NCBI GenBank assembly: GCA_031254255.1
Contig: JAIRUT010000099.1
Span: 1-6,762 of the forward strand
Direction: 5' to 3'
Length of the DNA stretch: 6,762 nt
Source: Coriobacteriales bacterium
Lineage (GTDB): Bacteria; Actinomycetota; Coriobacteriia; Coriobacteriales; UBA8131
The notes under the pieces are model-generated. The model saw nothing but the letters and a program-made list of their open reading frames with translations, made no database searches and was not told the DNA's origin. The position numbers and the translations under genes are program-made. Numbering within the stretch: position 1 is the first letter of the stretch; every line of letters starts with the position of its first letter. Below are positions 1-6,258 of this stretch, piece by piece.

Positions 1-663
1 GCTCGTACCACTCCCACCAATGAATTTCGAAGCTGAATGGACAACTATATCCGCTCCGTGTTCAAATGGCCGAAAGAGGTAGGGTGTGGAGAAAGTGTTA
101 TCCACAATCAGAGGGATCCCAGCCGTATGGGCCAGTTCGGAAAGGGCATCGATATCGACGATCGTCGAGTGTGGGTTACCCAAGGACTCGACGAAAATCA
201 ATTTTGTATCAGGGCGGATGGCTGAGGCTACCTCCTCAAGATCGGAAGCATCGACGAAGCTGGCATCAATGCCCTGATCGCAAAGGGTATTCTGAAAGAG
301 ACTGAATGTTCCACCGTATATATACTTATCGGACAGGATATGATCCCCAGCCCTGGCGATATTTAGTACTGCATAATTGCATGCTGCAGCACCGGAGGAT
401 AGGGCCAACGCCCCGATTCCACCCTCCAAGGCCGCAATACGTTGTTCTAGGACATCACAAGTAGGATTAGTCAGACGTGAATAGATGTTTCCCGGTTCGC
501 TCAGATCAAATCGTCTAGCAGCACTTTCTGCGCTCGGAAAGACATAGGCGCTCGTCTGGTAGATCGGAACCGCACGGGCATCAGTCGCTTTGTCAGGTTC
601 TTCCTGACCCGCATGGATCGCCTTCGTTTCAAACGACCAGGTATCACTGATACTTTTATGCAT
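1..663 (-). CDS. metY: O-acetylhomoserine sulfhydrylase (MetY-type PLP enzyme), N-terminal 221 codons
   Basis: This is a cytoplasmic enzyme of the Cys/Met-metabolism PLP family. It would make homocysteine from O-acetylhomoserine and sulfide, the direct sulfhydrylation route to methionine. The gene runs off the left edge, so roughly the first half of a ~430-residue protein is visible, with no stop or frameshift. The N-terminus carries FETKAIHAGQ (11-20) and AVPIYQTSAY (31-40), typical of the MetY subgroup. GNIYSRLTNPT (58-68) holds Tyr61 and Arg63, which in this family bind the PLP phosphate. YGGT (116-119) holds the tyrosine that stacks on PLP, and VDNTFSTPY (187-195) holds Asp188, which pairs with the pyridine nitrogen. 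SASKFIGGSGTS (210-221) contains the Schiff-base Lys213. The family usually has GGHGT where this protein has GGSGT. ATG 663 is chosen because AAGGAG lies 5 nt upstream. Methionine gamma-lyase and cystathionine gamma-synthase are related alternatives, but the N-terminal motifs favour MetY. Confidence 0.88.
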   Translation of the reverse strand, partial: MHKSISDTWSFETKAIHAGQEEPDKATDARAVPIYQTSAYVFPSAESAARRFDLSEPGNIYSRLTNPTCDVLEQRIAALEGGIGALALSSGAAACNYAVLNIARAGDHILSDKYIYGGTFSLFQNTLCDQGIDASFVDASDLEEVASAIRPDTKLIFVESLGNPHSTIVDIDALSELAHTAGIPLIVDNTFSTPYLFRPFEHGADIVVHSASKFIGGSGTS

Positions 664-668
664 AGCAG

Positions 669-674
669 CTCCTT
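669..674 (-). promoter_or_regulatory. Ribosome binding site of metY
   Basis: On the minus strand AAGGAG stands 5 nt before the ATG at 663, directly preceded by a run of eight A (complement of T at 673-680). It fixes the metY start. The block AAGGAGCTGC is shared exactly with the flxA ribosome binding site. Confidence 0.8.
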
Positions 675-851
675 TTTTTTGACTTGGCTTAAACGTCGGG
701 AATTTGCGGATACTCGTATTTTACACTTACAAGGAAAGCACAGATTTATTCATTGCATATATCGTCGCAACAAACTTCATTAAGCTCCAAAAACCCAGGT
801 AAACTGACCAACAATCTGCCATACAAACAATGAATCAAGGCTTCCTAAATG

Positions 852-883
852 CAGGTACCAGGCAATTCACTGCCTGGTACCTG
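852..883 (-). terminator. Perfect 13-bp hairpin downstream of the hdr-flx operon, possible terminator
   Basis: Arms CAGGTACCAGGCA (852-864) and TGCCTGGTACCTG (871-883) are exact reverse complements around a 6-nt loop (865-870). The hairpin begins about 70 nt after the flxA stop, a reasonable place for transcription to end. The U-tract is weak: on the minus strand the stem is followed by GCATTTAGG, and on the plus strand by ATTGTTTATA. It may therefore be an inefficient or bidirectional terminator, a 3'-end-stabilising hairpin, or a protein-binding palindrome (each arm contains GGTACC). Confidence 0.5.
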
Positions 884-952
884 ATTGTTTATAACGTCAG
901 AGTGAATCCGAACAAGTGACCTGACTCACTCTCTTACACCCTCAAATCACAC

Positions 953-1810
953 TCAGTGTGCGCCCCAAGGCATATCCTCGAGCTCAGCCATCGAAAAAAC
1001 CGGACCATCAAGGCAGATGTATTTGCTGCCGATGTTACAGCGGCCACATTTGCCAATGCCACACTTCATTTTCATCTCCAGCGTGGTGATAATGTCCCCC
1101 GGCGGAAAACCGACTTTTTCCAGCAGGCTGTGCAAGCAGGTTCTGAAGAGGCTGGGACCGCCGCAGAGTACGGCAATCCTACCCTCCGGCTCAATGCCCA
1201 AACTCTCAAGGAATGGAGCCGTATAGCAAACCTCACCGTCCCAACCCTCAGTGCCTTTATAAACGCTAACGTGCATATGAGTGTTCGGATAGGTCGGCCA
1301 GACATTTTCGATATCGTTCAGGAAGATAAGGTCGTCTTTGGTCGATCCAGAATAAACCAGATCAACACGGCCATAGTCTTCGCGATGGTCCAGAACATAA
1401 GTCAGAAGTGAGCGCAGCGGAGCCAGGCCAATACCACCGCCGATAAACAGGATGTCCTTTCCCTTCATGTCCTCGTAGGGAAACCAGTTTCCATAAGGTC
1501 CACGCAGACCTACGCTGTCACCAACAGAGAGGAAATGCATCCGCTCCGTGACGTAGCCGACCTTCTTAACCGTAAACTCCACATAGTCCTCACCTTGGGA
1601 GGAAACACAGAACATGCACTCGCCATAAGGAATCACTGAGAGCATGGCGGTCTGCCCCGGTAAGGCCTCAAAGGGTTTCTTGCCATCAAGGGTTTGGATG
1701 CGGAAGGCCTTGACATCCGAGGTTTCCTCAGATACGGCTGCAACTTTACAGGCTATCGGCACCAATTGCTCTTTGGCGCGGACGTGACCGTGTTCAATCT
1801 CAATTGCCAT
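953..1810 (-). CDS. flxA: FlxA: FAD/NAD(P)H-binding oxidoreductase subunit with C-terminal [2Fe-2S] site
   Basis: FlxA is the NADH-oxidising entry subunit of the Flx-Hdr complex. It is related to the gamma subunit of sulfhydrogenase, to AsrB and to PyrK. The 285-residue protein has a ferredoxin-reductase-type beta-barrel FAD domain (about 15-115), with PGQTAMLSV (51-59) and RGPYGNWFP (103-111). An NAD(P)-binding domain follows, with FIGGGIGLAPLRSL (122-135) and LCGGPS (215-220). Near the C-terminus Cys250, Cys255, Cys258 and Cys266 form the spacing expected for a [2Fe-2S] cluster. ATG 1810 is preferred over the longer frame (1861) because AAGGAG lies 6 nt before it; this gives an 11-nt overlap with the end of flxB and suggests translational coupling. 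It is the last gene of the operon. The loop that normally reads like GEAPISISS reads GECMFCVSS here (63-71). NADH rather than NADPH use is inferred from characterised relatives. Confidence 0.88.
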   Translation of the reverse strand: MAIEIEHGHVRAKEQLVPIACKVAAVSEETSDVKAFRIQTLDGKKPFEALPGQTAMLSVIPYGECMFCVSSQGEDYVEFTVKKVGYVTERMHFLSVGDSVGLRGPYGNWFPYEDMKGKDILFIGGGIGLAPLRSLLTYVLDHREDYGRVDLVYSGSTKDDLIFLNDIENVWPTYPNTHMHVSVYKGTEGWDGEVCYTAPFLESLGIEPEGRIAVLCGGPSLFRTCLHSLLEKVGFPPGDIITTLEMKMKCGIGKCGRCNIGSKYICLDGPVFSMAELEDMPWGAH

Positions 1811-2834
1811 GTGCAGCTCCTTCCAATACTTCAGCCCCTTCGGCAACATCAGCGGCACCAATCTGGTCGATCAGAACCGTGATATCCAAGGCAACAGGAC
1901 ATTTCTCAACACAGCGACCACAACCGACGCAGAGGGTCTTGCCGTAGCGATCCTCAAAGAAGCAAAGTTTATGCAAGAAACGTTGGCGAACTCGCGGCTG
2001 CTTTCCGGCGCGGGGATTGTGGTGGCCAGCCATCTCTGTATAGTTTGAGAACATGCAGCTGTCCCAAGAACGGAAGCGCTCACCGAGCTTCATCCTGTTT
2101 TCCTGACTGATGTCAAAGCAATGGCAAGTCGGGCAGACATAGGTGCATGTTCCGCAGGTCAGGCATTTCTTGGAGATCCGATCCCAGATCGGATGCTCAT
2201 ACATCTCGTCCAGCTTATCCTTGATACCGGTCATATCGACCTTCAGAGTGCAGCTCACGTTGTCGCGTGTAGCAGTGCCATCACTTAAGAAGGACTTCCA
2301 GTCGGACAGCGCGGCCTGGCCCTTTTCGGTCTGAGCAACGATCTCGAAGCCCTCGCTGCCCTGCCTGAGCTGGATGTCCGCATAAGGTGCTGAATTCGGA
2401 TCCAAACCCATCGAATCGCAAAAGCAGCTCTCGGCAACATTGTTGCAGACCAAAGCCACAATCAGCAGTTTCTCACGCTTTGGAGCATAGAACTCATCCT
2501 CGTAACCCATGGTCAGGAAGACATCGTCCATGCAAGCGATACTCTGAACATCGCAGGGGCGAACTCCAAAGAGTACCGTGTTGTCGGAGTCATGAACAGG
2601 ATCGATGAAAGGAGTGCCATTATCATCAAAGCCATAACGATACATGCTCTGAGCTTGCGGAAAGAGCAGATCCTTGGGTGGCAAACTGGTGTTCACCATC
2701 TCAAAATCAGGTTCCAGCCCGCTGCTATAGAGGGCAAAACGGGTATCCTCACCAACGCGGGCAGGGACATAGACACGAGCCTGGGCAGCCAGGTGATCCA
2801 GCAGCTGGGGCAAGCGATCTTTAGCTAGTAGCAT
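1800..2834 (-). CDS. flxB: FlxB: 4Fe-4S dicluster subunit (sulfhydrogenase-beta/AsrA-like)
   Basis: FlxB is a soluble iron-sulfur electron-transfer subunit expected to pass electrons between FlxA and the FlxC/FlxD-HdrA side. It belongs to the family of sulfhydrogenase beta subunits and anaerobic sulfite reductase subunit A. The 344-residue protein (from ATG 2834) shows an N-terminal domain with FGVRPCDVQSIA (89-100) and ESCFCDSMGLDP (135-146), both family signatures. A C-terminal bacterial dicluster ferredoxin domain follows. Its first cluster uses Cys224, 227, 230 and 234 (CLTCGTCTYVCP, followed by TCHCFDI) and its second Cys302, 305, 308 and 312 (CVGCGRCVEKCP). The segment SWDSCMFSNYTEMAGHHNPR (256-275) between the clusters is also typical. 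The gene starts 12 nt after flxC and overlaps flxA by 11 nt. No hydrogenase large or small subunit is nearby, so a hydrogenase role is unlikely. Confidence 0.87.
   Translation of the reverse strand: MLLAKDRLPQLLDHLAAQARVYVPARVGEDTRFALYSSGLEPDFEMVNTSLPPKDLLFPQAQSMYRYGFDDNGTPFIDPVHDSDNTVLFGVRPCDVQSIACMDDVFLTMGYEDEFYAPKREKLLIVALVCNNVAESCFCDSMGLDPNSAPYADIQLRQGSEGFEIVAQTEKGQAALSDWKSFLSDGTATRDNVSCTLKVDMTGIKDKLDEMYEHPIWDRISKKCLTCGTCTYVCPTCHCFDISQENRMKLGERFRSWDSCMFSNYTEMAGHHNPRAGKQPRVRQRFLHKLCFFEDRYGKTLCVGCGRCVEKCPVALDITVLIDQIGAADVAEGAEVLEGAAHGN
1817..1822 (-). promoter_or_regulatory. Ribosome binding site that fixes the flxA start
   Basis: AAGGAG on the minus strand lies 6 nt before the ATG at 1810, inside the last codons of flxB. 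The in-frame extension up to 1861 would put 17 extra residues (MVPLMLPKGLK...) before the conserved start and is read through flxB coding sequence, so it is rejected. Confidence 0.85.
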
Positions 2835-2839
2835 ACCGA

Positions 2840-2846
2840 CCACCTC
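2840..2846 (-). promoter_or_regulatory. Ribosome binding site that fixes the flxB start at ATG 2834
   Basis: GAGGTGG on the minus strand lies 5 nt before the ATG at 2834. The upstream in-frame GTG (2841-2843), which would add three residues, is part of this Shine-Dalgarno sequence and so cannot be the practical start. The site begins directly after the flxC stop codon (2847-2849), so ribosomes ending flxC are well placed to start flxB. Confidence 0.82.
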
Positions 2847-3704
2847 TCACATGAATTCTTCGACGTCATTGACGTCGTAGGTTCCCAAAGGATTTGTTCC
2901 TTCGGCATCGAGGCCAGCCTCGCCAGCCTCGAAAAGAAGATCCAGATCCTTGATCATCTTACGGTTCAGGAGCATCAGGGGTAGATCCATTGGACAAGCC
3001 CGCTGGCATTCACCGCATTCTACACAACGGTCCCCAACATGGAAGACCCGAGTCAGTCCATAGAACTTGTTCTCCGCTACATTGCTGCGCTTACCCTGCC
3101 AACCGGCTGCCAGCTGATCAACAAAGCAGCTCTTGCAAGTGCAGACCGGACAAACCTCGCGACAGGCATAACAGCGGATGCAGCGCTCATAGACACTATC
3201 AAAAAACGCAGCACGCTCGGCTTGGTCCATAGCCTCGAGCTTCTCCACGGCATCAAAGCGATTCAGCTCCGGCTCGGTAACACTCTCGCCAATAAGCTCG
3301 TCATAGACAACTGGATTGCGATAGCTACACTCCCTGCATTTCAGCAGCTCTTCGCCCGTCTTCCTGTCTTTCATGCCTGTACAGGGAATACCAATCAGGT
3401 GGACTTCCTCACGTTTCAGTTGGTTGTCGGTGATCATCCTGTTGATGCCTCGGGAATCACAGCCGCGTACACAAACCGCGACCTTGCCAAGCCCTCTTTC
3501 CATCAGTGAAAACTTGGACGTCGTGTTCACGCAGTATTCATTGAATACCAAACTCTCTGCATCTTCAGCCTTGGTAATGAAGGCCGGTGTAGTCTGATTG
3601 TCGAATCTTCCAGCTGTCCAGCCGATTACCTCCACAACTTCGCCGGAACTCAAAAGCTCTGCCGCGCGAGTGCGGAGTGTGGTTTGAATATCGCTCATTC
3701 TCAT
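2847..3704 (-). CDS. flxC: FlxC: 4Fe-4S dicluster subunit of the Flx-Hdr complex
   Basis: FlxC is a second soluble iron-sulfur subunit of the NADH dehydrogenase half of the complex. The 285-residue protein has an N-terminal domain with VCVRGCDSRGINRM (77-90) and a further cysteine group (Cys108, Cys123, Cys126 in LKCRECSYRNP), reminiscent of F420-hydrogenase/FdhB beta-type proteins. The C-terminal ferredoxin part has Cys175, 178, 181 and 185 (CIRCYACREVCP, followed by VCTCKSC) and Cys227, 230, 233 and 237 (CVECGECQRACP), enough for two [4Fe-4S] clusters. No membrane segment or export signal is seen. Its ATG overlaps the flxD stop by 4 nt (ATGA). AAGG lies 7 nt before this ATG, which favours it over the ATG two codons later (3698). 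The layout mirrors FlxB, so the two are probably old duplicates. The electron order between FlxB and FlxC is not decided by sequence. Confidence 0.85.
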   Translation of the reverse strand: MRMSDIQTTLRTRAAELLSSGEVVEVIGWTAGRFDNQTTPAFITKAEDAESLVFNEYCVNTTSKFSLMERGLGKVAVCVRGCDSRGINRMITDNQLKREEVHLIGIPCTGMKDRKTGEELLKCRECSYRNPVVYDELIGESVTEPELNRFDAVEKLEAMDQAERAAFFDSVYERCIRCYACREVCPVCTCKSCFVDQLAAGWQGKRSNVAENKFYGLTRVFHVGDRCVECGECQRACPMDLPLMLLNRKMIKDLDLLFEAGEAGLDAEGTNPLGTYDVNDVEEFM

Positions 3705-4288
3705 TCACCCGCCTTCTCGGCATTGCCGTTCGCTGTTGCCGCCTGAGCGACGGCGGACTCAGAACTTGCAGAGGCTCCAGCAGCTTCAGCTCCCTTTTGC
3801 AGATCCGCAACACTGATCGAAGCCAATGCATCAGCCTCCCGATCCTGTAGTGGGCCAAGGTTTTTGATGTCCGCGCAGACTTGGATCACCGTGTCGCGGA
3901 ACTTGCCCGCCTCAGAACCAGAAATCCAGCGAACCTGAAAACGTCCGGGCTCCATGCCACTGTATTCAAGCAGCCTCTTGAAGGCCATAAGACGACGTTT
4001 AGCAAAGTAGTTGCCGGAAACATAGTGGCAGTCCCCGGGATGACAGCCACAAACCAGTACACCGTCACAGCCCTTGTTAAAGGCTGATATGACGTACTGC
4101 GGATTCACGCGCCCTGAACAAGGGACACGCAAAAGGCGGACATTGGCTGGATAGTTCATCCGGTTTAACCCGGCCAAATCAGCACCGGAATATGTGCACC
4201 AATGACAGGCGAAAGCCAAGATAGTCGGCTCAAACTCCCCTGTCCCATCCTTGGTGCCCACAGCCTGGGAATCATTTACCACTGACAT
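3701..4288 (-). CDS. flxD: FlxD: MvhD-like [2Fe-2S] electron-transfer subunit with Ala-rich tail
   Basis: FlxD corresponds to MvhD, the small [2Fe-2S] protein that docks on HdrA and delivers electrons to its bifurcating flavin. In this operon the donor side is Flx rather than a [NiFe] hydrogenase. The conserved core spans about residues 22-146. It contains FACHWCTYSGADLAG (26-40; Cys28, Cys31), VPCSGRVNP (55-63; Cys57), CGCHPGDCHYVSGNY (80-94; Cys80, Cys82, Cys87) and WISGSEAGKF (121-130), all MvhD signatures. At 195 residues it is longer than the usual ~140. A ~20-residue N-terminal extension precedes the core, and a low-complexity tail of 50 residues (146-195) follows it, with 16 alanines and many Ser, Glu and Asp. 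The start ATG lies 13 nt inside the hdrA end and has GGAGG 4 nt upstream (4293-4297). Its stop overlaps the flxC start. Confidence 0.9.
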   Translation of the reverse strand: MSVVNDSQAVGTKDGTGEFEPTILAFACHWCTYSGADLAGLNRMNYPANVRLLRVPCSGRVNPQYVISAFNKGCDGVLVCGCHPGDCHYVSGNYFAKRRLMAFKRLLEYSGMEPGRFQVRWISGSEAGKFRDTVIQVCADIKNLGPLQDREADALASISVADLQKGAEAAGASASSESAVAQAATANGNAEKAGE

Positions 4289-6258
4289 AAGGCCTCCACT
4301 TCTCTCATTATCTGTTCATCGGTAAACCCGCGCAGATCCATGGCTCCGGGTCGACAGGCTACCGTACAGGCACCGCAACCTTGGCACAGGCCAGGGTTGA
4401 CCTTTGAGATCGGACGGATGACCTTCATGGAGTTCTCACGCATTTCAACTTCTTCAAGGGTTATCGCCTGATAGGGGCATATGGCGACGCAGGCTCCGCA
4501 GCCGTTGCAAATCGCCGGATCAGAACTGGCGATCATGGCGTTAGACTCCAGTTCATCCTTGCTGAAGAGGATGGCCACCTTCATCGCTGCCGCTGAAGCT
4601 TGAGCAACAGTATCCGGAATATCCTTGGGACCCTGGCAAGTGCCAGCCAGATAGACTCCGCCAGAGTTTGTTTCCACCGGACGTAGCTTCGGGTGCGCCT
4701 CGGAAAGCCAGAGATCCTTGTCACGGGTGATGCCAAGCATAGCACCGATGCGGTCAGCATCGTCAGCCGGAACCATAGCAGTCTCAAGAACCACCATATC
4801 GGCCTCCACTGTGACCTGCTGCCCAGACAGCGTATCCTCACCCTTGCAGATCAGCTTACCGTTCTGCTCATAAATCTTGGAGACCCGACCGCGCAAATAC
4901 TGGGCGCCGTCATGTTGGGTGTTCATGTAAAACTCATCGTAACCCTTACCAGGTGTGCGGACATCCATATAGAAGACGTAGCACTTCCCACCCGGAACCT
5001 TGTCCAAGTATTGATGGGCATGCTTGGCCCCATACATGCAACAGGCCCGCGAACAGTAGCTCCGACCCTTCTCGGGATCACGAGAGCCAACGCACTTCAC
5101 GATAACCACACTCTTTGGCTCGGCACCATCGGAGGGACGGATAATGTGACCCTCGGTTGGCCCAGAGGCGTTAACCAGGCGCTCGAACTGCAGACCGGTG
5201 ATAACATCCGAATAACGGCCACCGCCGTACTCAGCATAGATGTCTGCCCAATTGATCAACTTGTAGCCCATGGCCACTATGATGGCGCCATAGACTTCGG
5301 TGCTAACCTTGTCCTGATCCTCATAGTTAATGCAGCCTAAAGGACAGACTTTGGAGCAGACTTTGCACTTGCCTTCGTTCAGGTATCGGCAATGGGCGGC
5401 ATCAATGGTCGGCTTAGCCGGCACAGCTTGGGCAAAAGGCTTGTAGATAGCTTTACGCATGCCCATACCCTGGTCGAACTCTGATTCCACCTTGACCGGG
5501 CATTTGGTCTCGCAAAGACCGCAGCCGGTGCATTTGTCGTAGTCGATATACTTGGCCCGCTCCCGGATGGTAACCTCGAAGTTGCCGACATAGCCGCCAA
5601 TCTTTTCCACCTCGGAAAGGGTTTTCATTGTGATGTTCGGATGCGATCCAACATCTGCCATCTTCGGGGTGCAGATACAGGCTGAGCAGTCCATGGTCGG
5701 GAAGGTTTTGTCCAGCATGACCATCTTGCCACCGAGTGACGGTGTGGTTTCCACTATCGTAACCGGATAGCCGGCATCAGCAATGTCCAAAGCAGCCTGC
5801 ATGCCAGCGATACCGCCACCGATGATCAGCGCCCGCTTGTTGACAGGAATGTTCATTGTGAAAAGCGGACGATCCCGGTCGACCTTGGCCACAGCCATCT
5901 TCATCAACCCGATGGCCTTTGGCGTTCCGACTTCTTTGTCCTTGTGTACCCAGGAGCACTGTTCGCGAATGTTTGCGATCTCCAGCATGTAAGGATTCAG
6001 ATCAGTCTGGGTGAGCATCTTGCGGAAGGTCAGCTCGTGCATTCTGGGAGAGCAGCAGCCGATGACGATGCGGTCCAGTCCATGCTCGACAATAGCGTCC
6101 TTGATGGCCTGTTGGCCCTGATCCGAGCAGGTATATTTGTTATCTGCTGCAAGAACCACGTTGGGCAGGTCTTTGGATGCCTCAAGTACCTGAGAGATAT
6201 CCACTGTACCTGCGATATTCGAACCACAATGGCAGACGAAAACACCGATGCGACTCAT
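4276..6258 (-). CDS. hdrA: HdrA: FAD- and [4Fe-4S]-containing electron-bifurcating heterodisulfide reductase subunit A
   Basis: HdrA is the flavin subunit at which flavin-based electron bifurcation takes place: an electron pair from FlxD is split between ferredoxin and the HdrB/HdrC disulfide-reducing branch. The 660-residue length is typical. The N-terminal domain (1-130) has VCHCGSNIAG (8-17), Cys44, IGCCSPRMHE (66-75) and Cys101. The FAD-binding Rossmann motif is IIGGGIAGMQAALDIADAGY (145-164), followed by MDCSACICTPKMADV (189-203). The inserted ferredoxin domain has Cys243, 246, 249 and 253 plus Cys290, 298, 301, 305 and 309. The thioredoxin-reductase-like part continues with KCVGSRDPEKGRSYCSRACC (388-407). 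The C-terminal ferredoxin domain has Cys584, 587, 590, 594 and Cys625, 628, 631, 635. Its ATG overlaps the hdrB stop by 4 nt, with GGAGG 7 nt upstream. No key cysteine is missing. Confidence 0.95.
   Translation of the reverse strand: MSRIGVFVCHCGSNIAGTVDISQVLEASKDLPNVVLAADNKYTCSDQGQQAIKDAIVEHGLDRIVIGCCSPRMHELTFRKMLTQTDLNPYMLEIANIREQCSWVHKDKEVGTPKAIGLMKMAVAKVDRDRPLFTMNIPVNKRALIIGGGIAGMQAALDIADAGYPVTIVETTPSLGGKMVMLDKTFPTMDCSACICTPKMADVGSHPNITMKTLSEVEKIGGYVGNFEVTIRERAKYIDYDKCTGCGLCETKCPVKVESEFDQGMGMRKAIYKPFAQAVPAKPTIDAAHCRYLNEGKCKVCSKVCPLGCINYEDQDKVSTEVYGAIIVAMGYKLINWADIYAEYGGGRYSDVITGLQFERLVNASGPTEGHIIRPSDGAEPKSVVIVKCVGSRDPEKGRSYCSRACCMYGAKHAHQYLDKVPGGKCYVFYMDVRTPGKGYDEFYMNTQHDGAQYLRGRVSKIYEQNGKLICKGEDTLSGQQVTVEADMVVLETAMVPADDADRIGAMLGITRDKDLWLSEAHPKLRPVETNSGGVYLAGTCQGPKDIPDTVAQASAAAMKVAILFSKDELESNAMIASSDPAICNGCGACVAICPYQAITLEEVEMRENSMKVIRPISKVNPGLCQGCGACTVACRPGAMDLRGFTDEQIMREVEALCQW

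Larger units (their letters stand above)
664..952. other. Intergenic region between flxA and metY
   Basis: About 290 bp separate the flxA stop from the metY start. I see no credible coding frame here. The operon-distal part holds a perfect 13-bp hairpin (852-883) and a weaker, nested set of inverted repeats around 899-932 (agagtga with tcactct; agtga with tcact). The metY-proximal half is more A/T-rich. It offers only a poor promoter candidate: TAAAAT on the minus strand at 718-723, without a recognisable -35 box at 17 nt. I recognise no SAM riboswitch or T-box signature, although metY genes are often controlled that way in other phyla. The metY promoter most likely lies between about 690 and 850. 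Confidence 0.5.

Noticed and set aside
718..746. Possible sigma-70 promoter for metY (TAAAAT on the minus strand at 718-723)
   Set aside because: The hexamer 17 nt upstream (AATCTG) does not resemble TTGACA and there is no proper extended -10 motif. It is too weak to annotate as a site.
664..850. SAM riboswitch or T-box leader in front of metY
   Set aside because: I looked for the conserved helices and sequence blocks of a SAM-I riboswitch and for a T-box sequence and saw neither. The leader also lacks a strong terminator hairpin close to the gene.
948..960. Short palindrome cacac-tca-gtgtg at the flxA stop codon
   Set aside because: A 5-bp stem with a 3-nt loop overlapping the last codon is easily expected by chance, and there is no following T-run.
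956..1411. A 151-codon plus-strand open frame over flxA
   Set aside because: It lies opposite the conserved [2Fe-2S] and NAD-binding parts of flxA and has no protein-family features.
953..3704. flxA/flxB/flxC as subunits of a sulfhydrogenase or an anaerobic sulfite reductase (AsrAB)
   Set aside because: The proteins belong to related families, but no hydrogenase large or small subunit and no AsrC-type siroheme protein is present. The coupling to hdrA, hdrB and an MvhD-like gene fits Flx-Hdr better.
4693..5340. A 215-codon open frame on the plus strand, inside hdrA
   Set aside because: It is antisense to well-conserved hdrA coding sequence, encodes no recognisable domain and has no good ribosome binding site. 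It is a by-product of hdrA codon usage.
3701..6258. Selenocysteine in HdrA or FlxD, as seen in some methanogen homologues
   Set aside because: Both reading frames are free of internal TGA codons and the relevant positions are encoded as cysteine.
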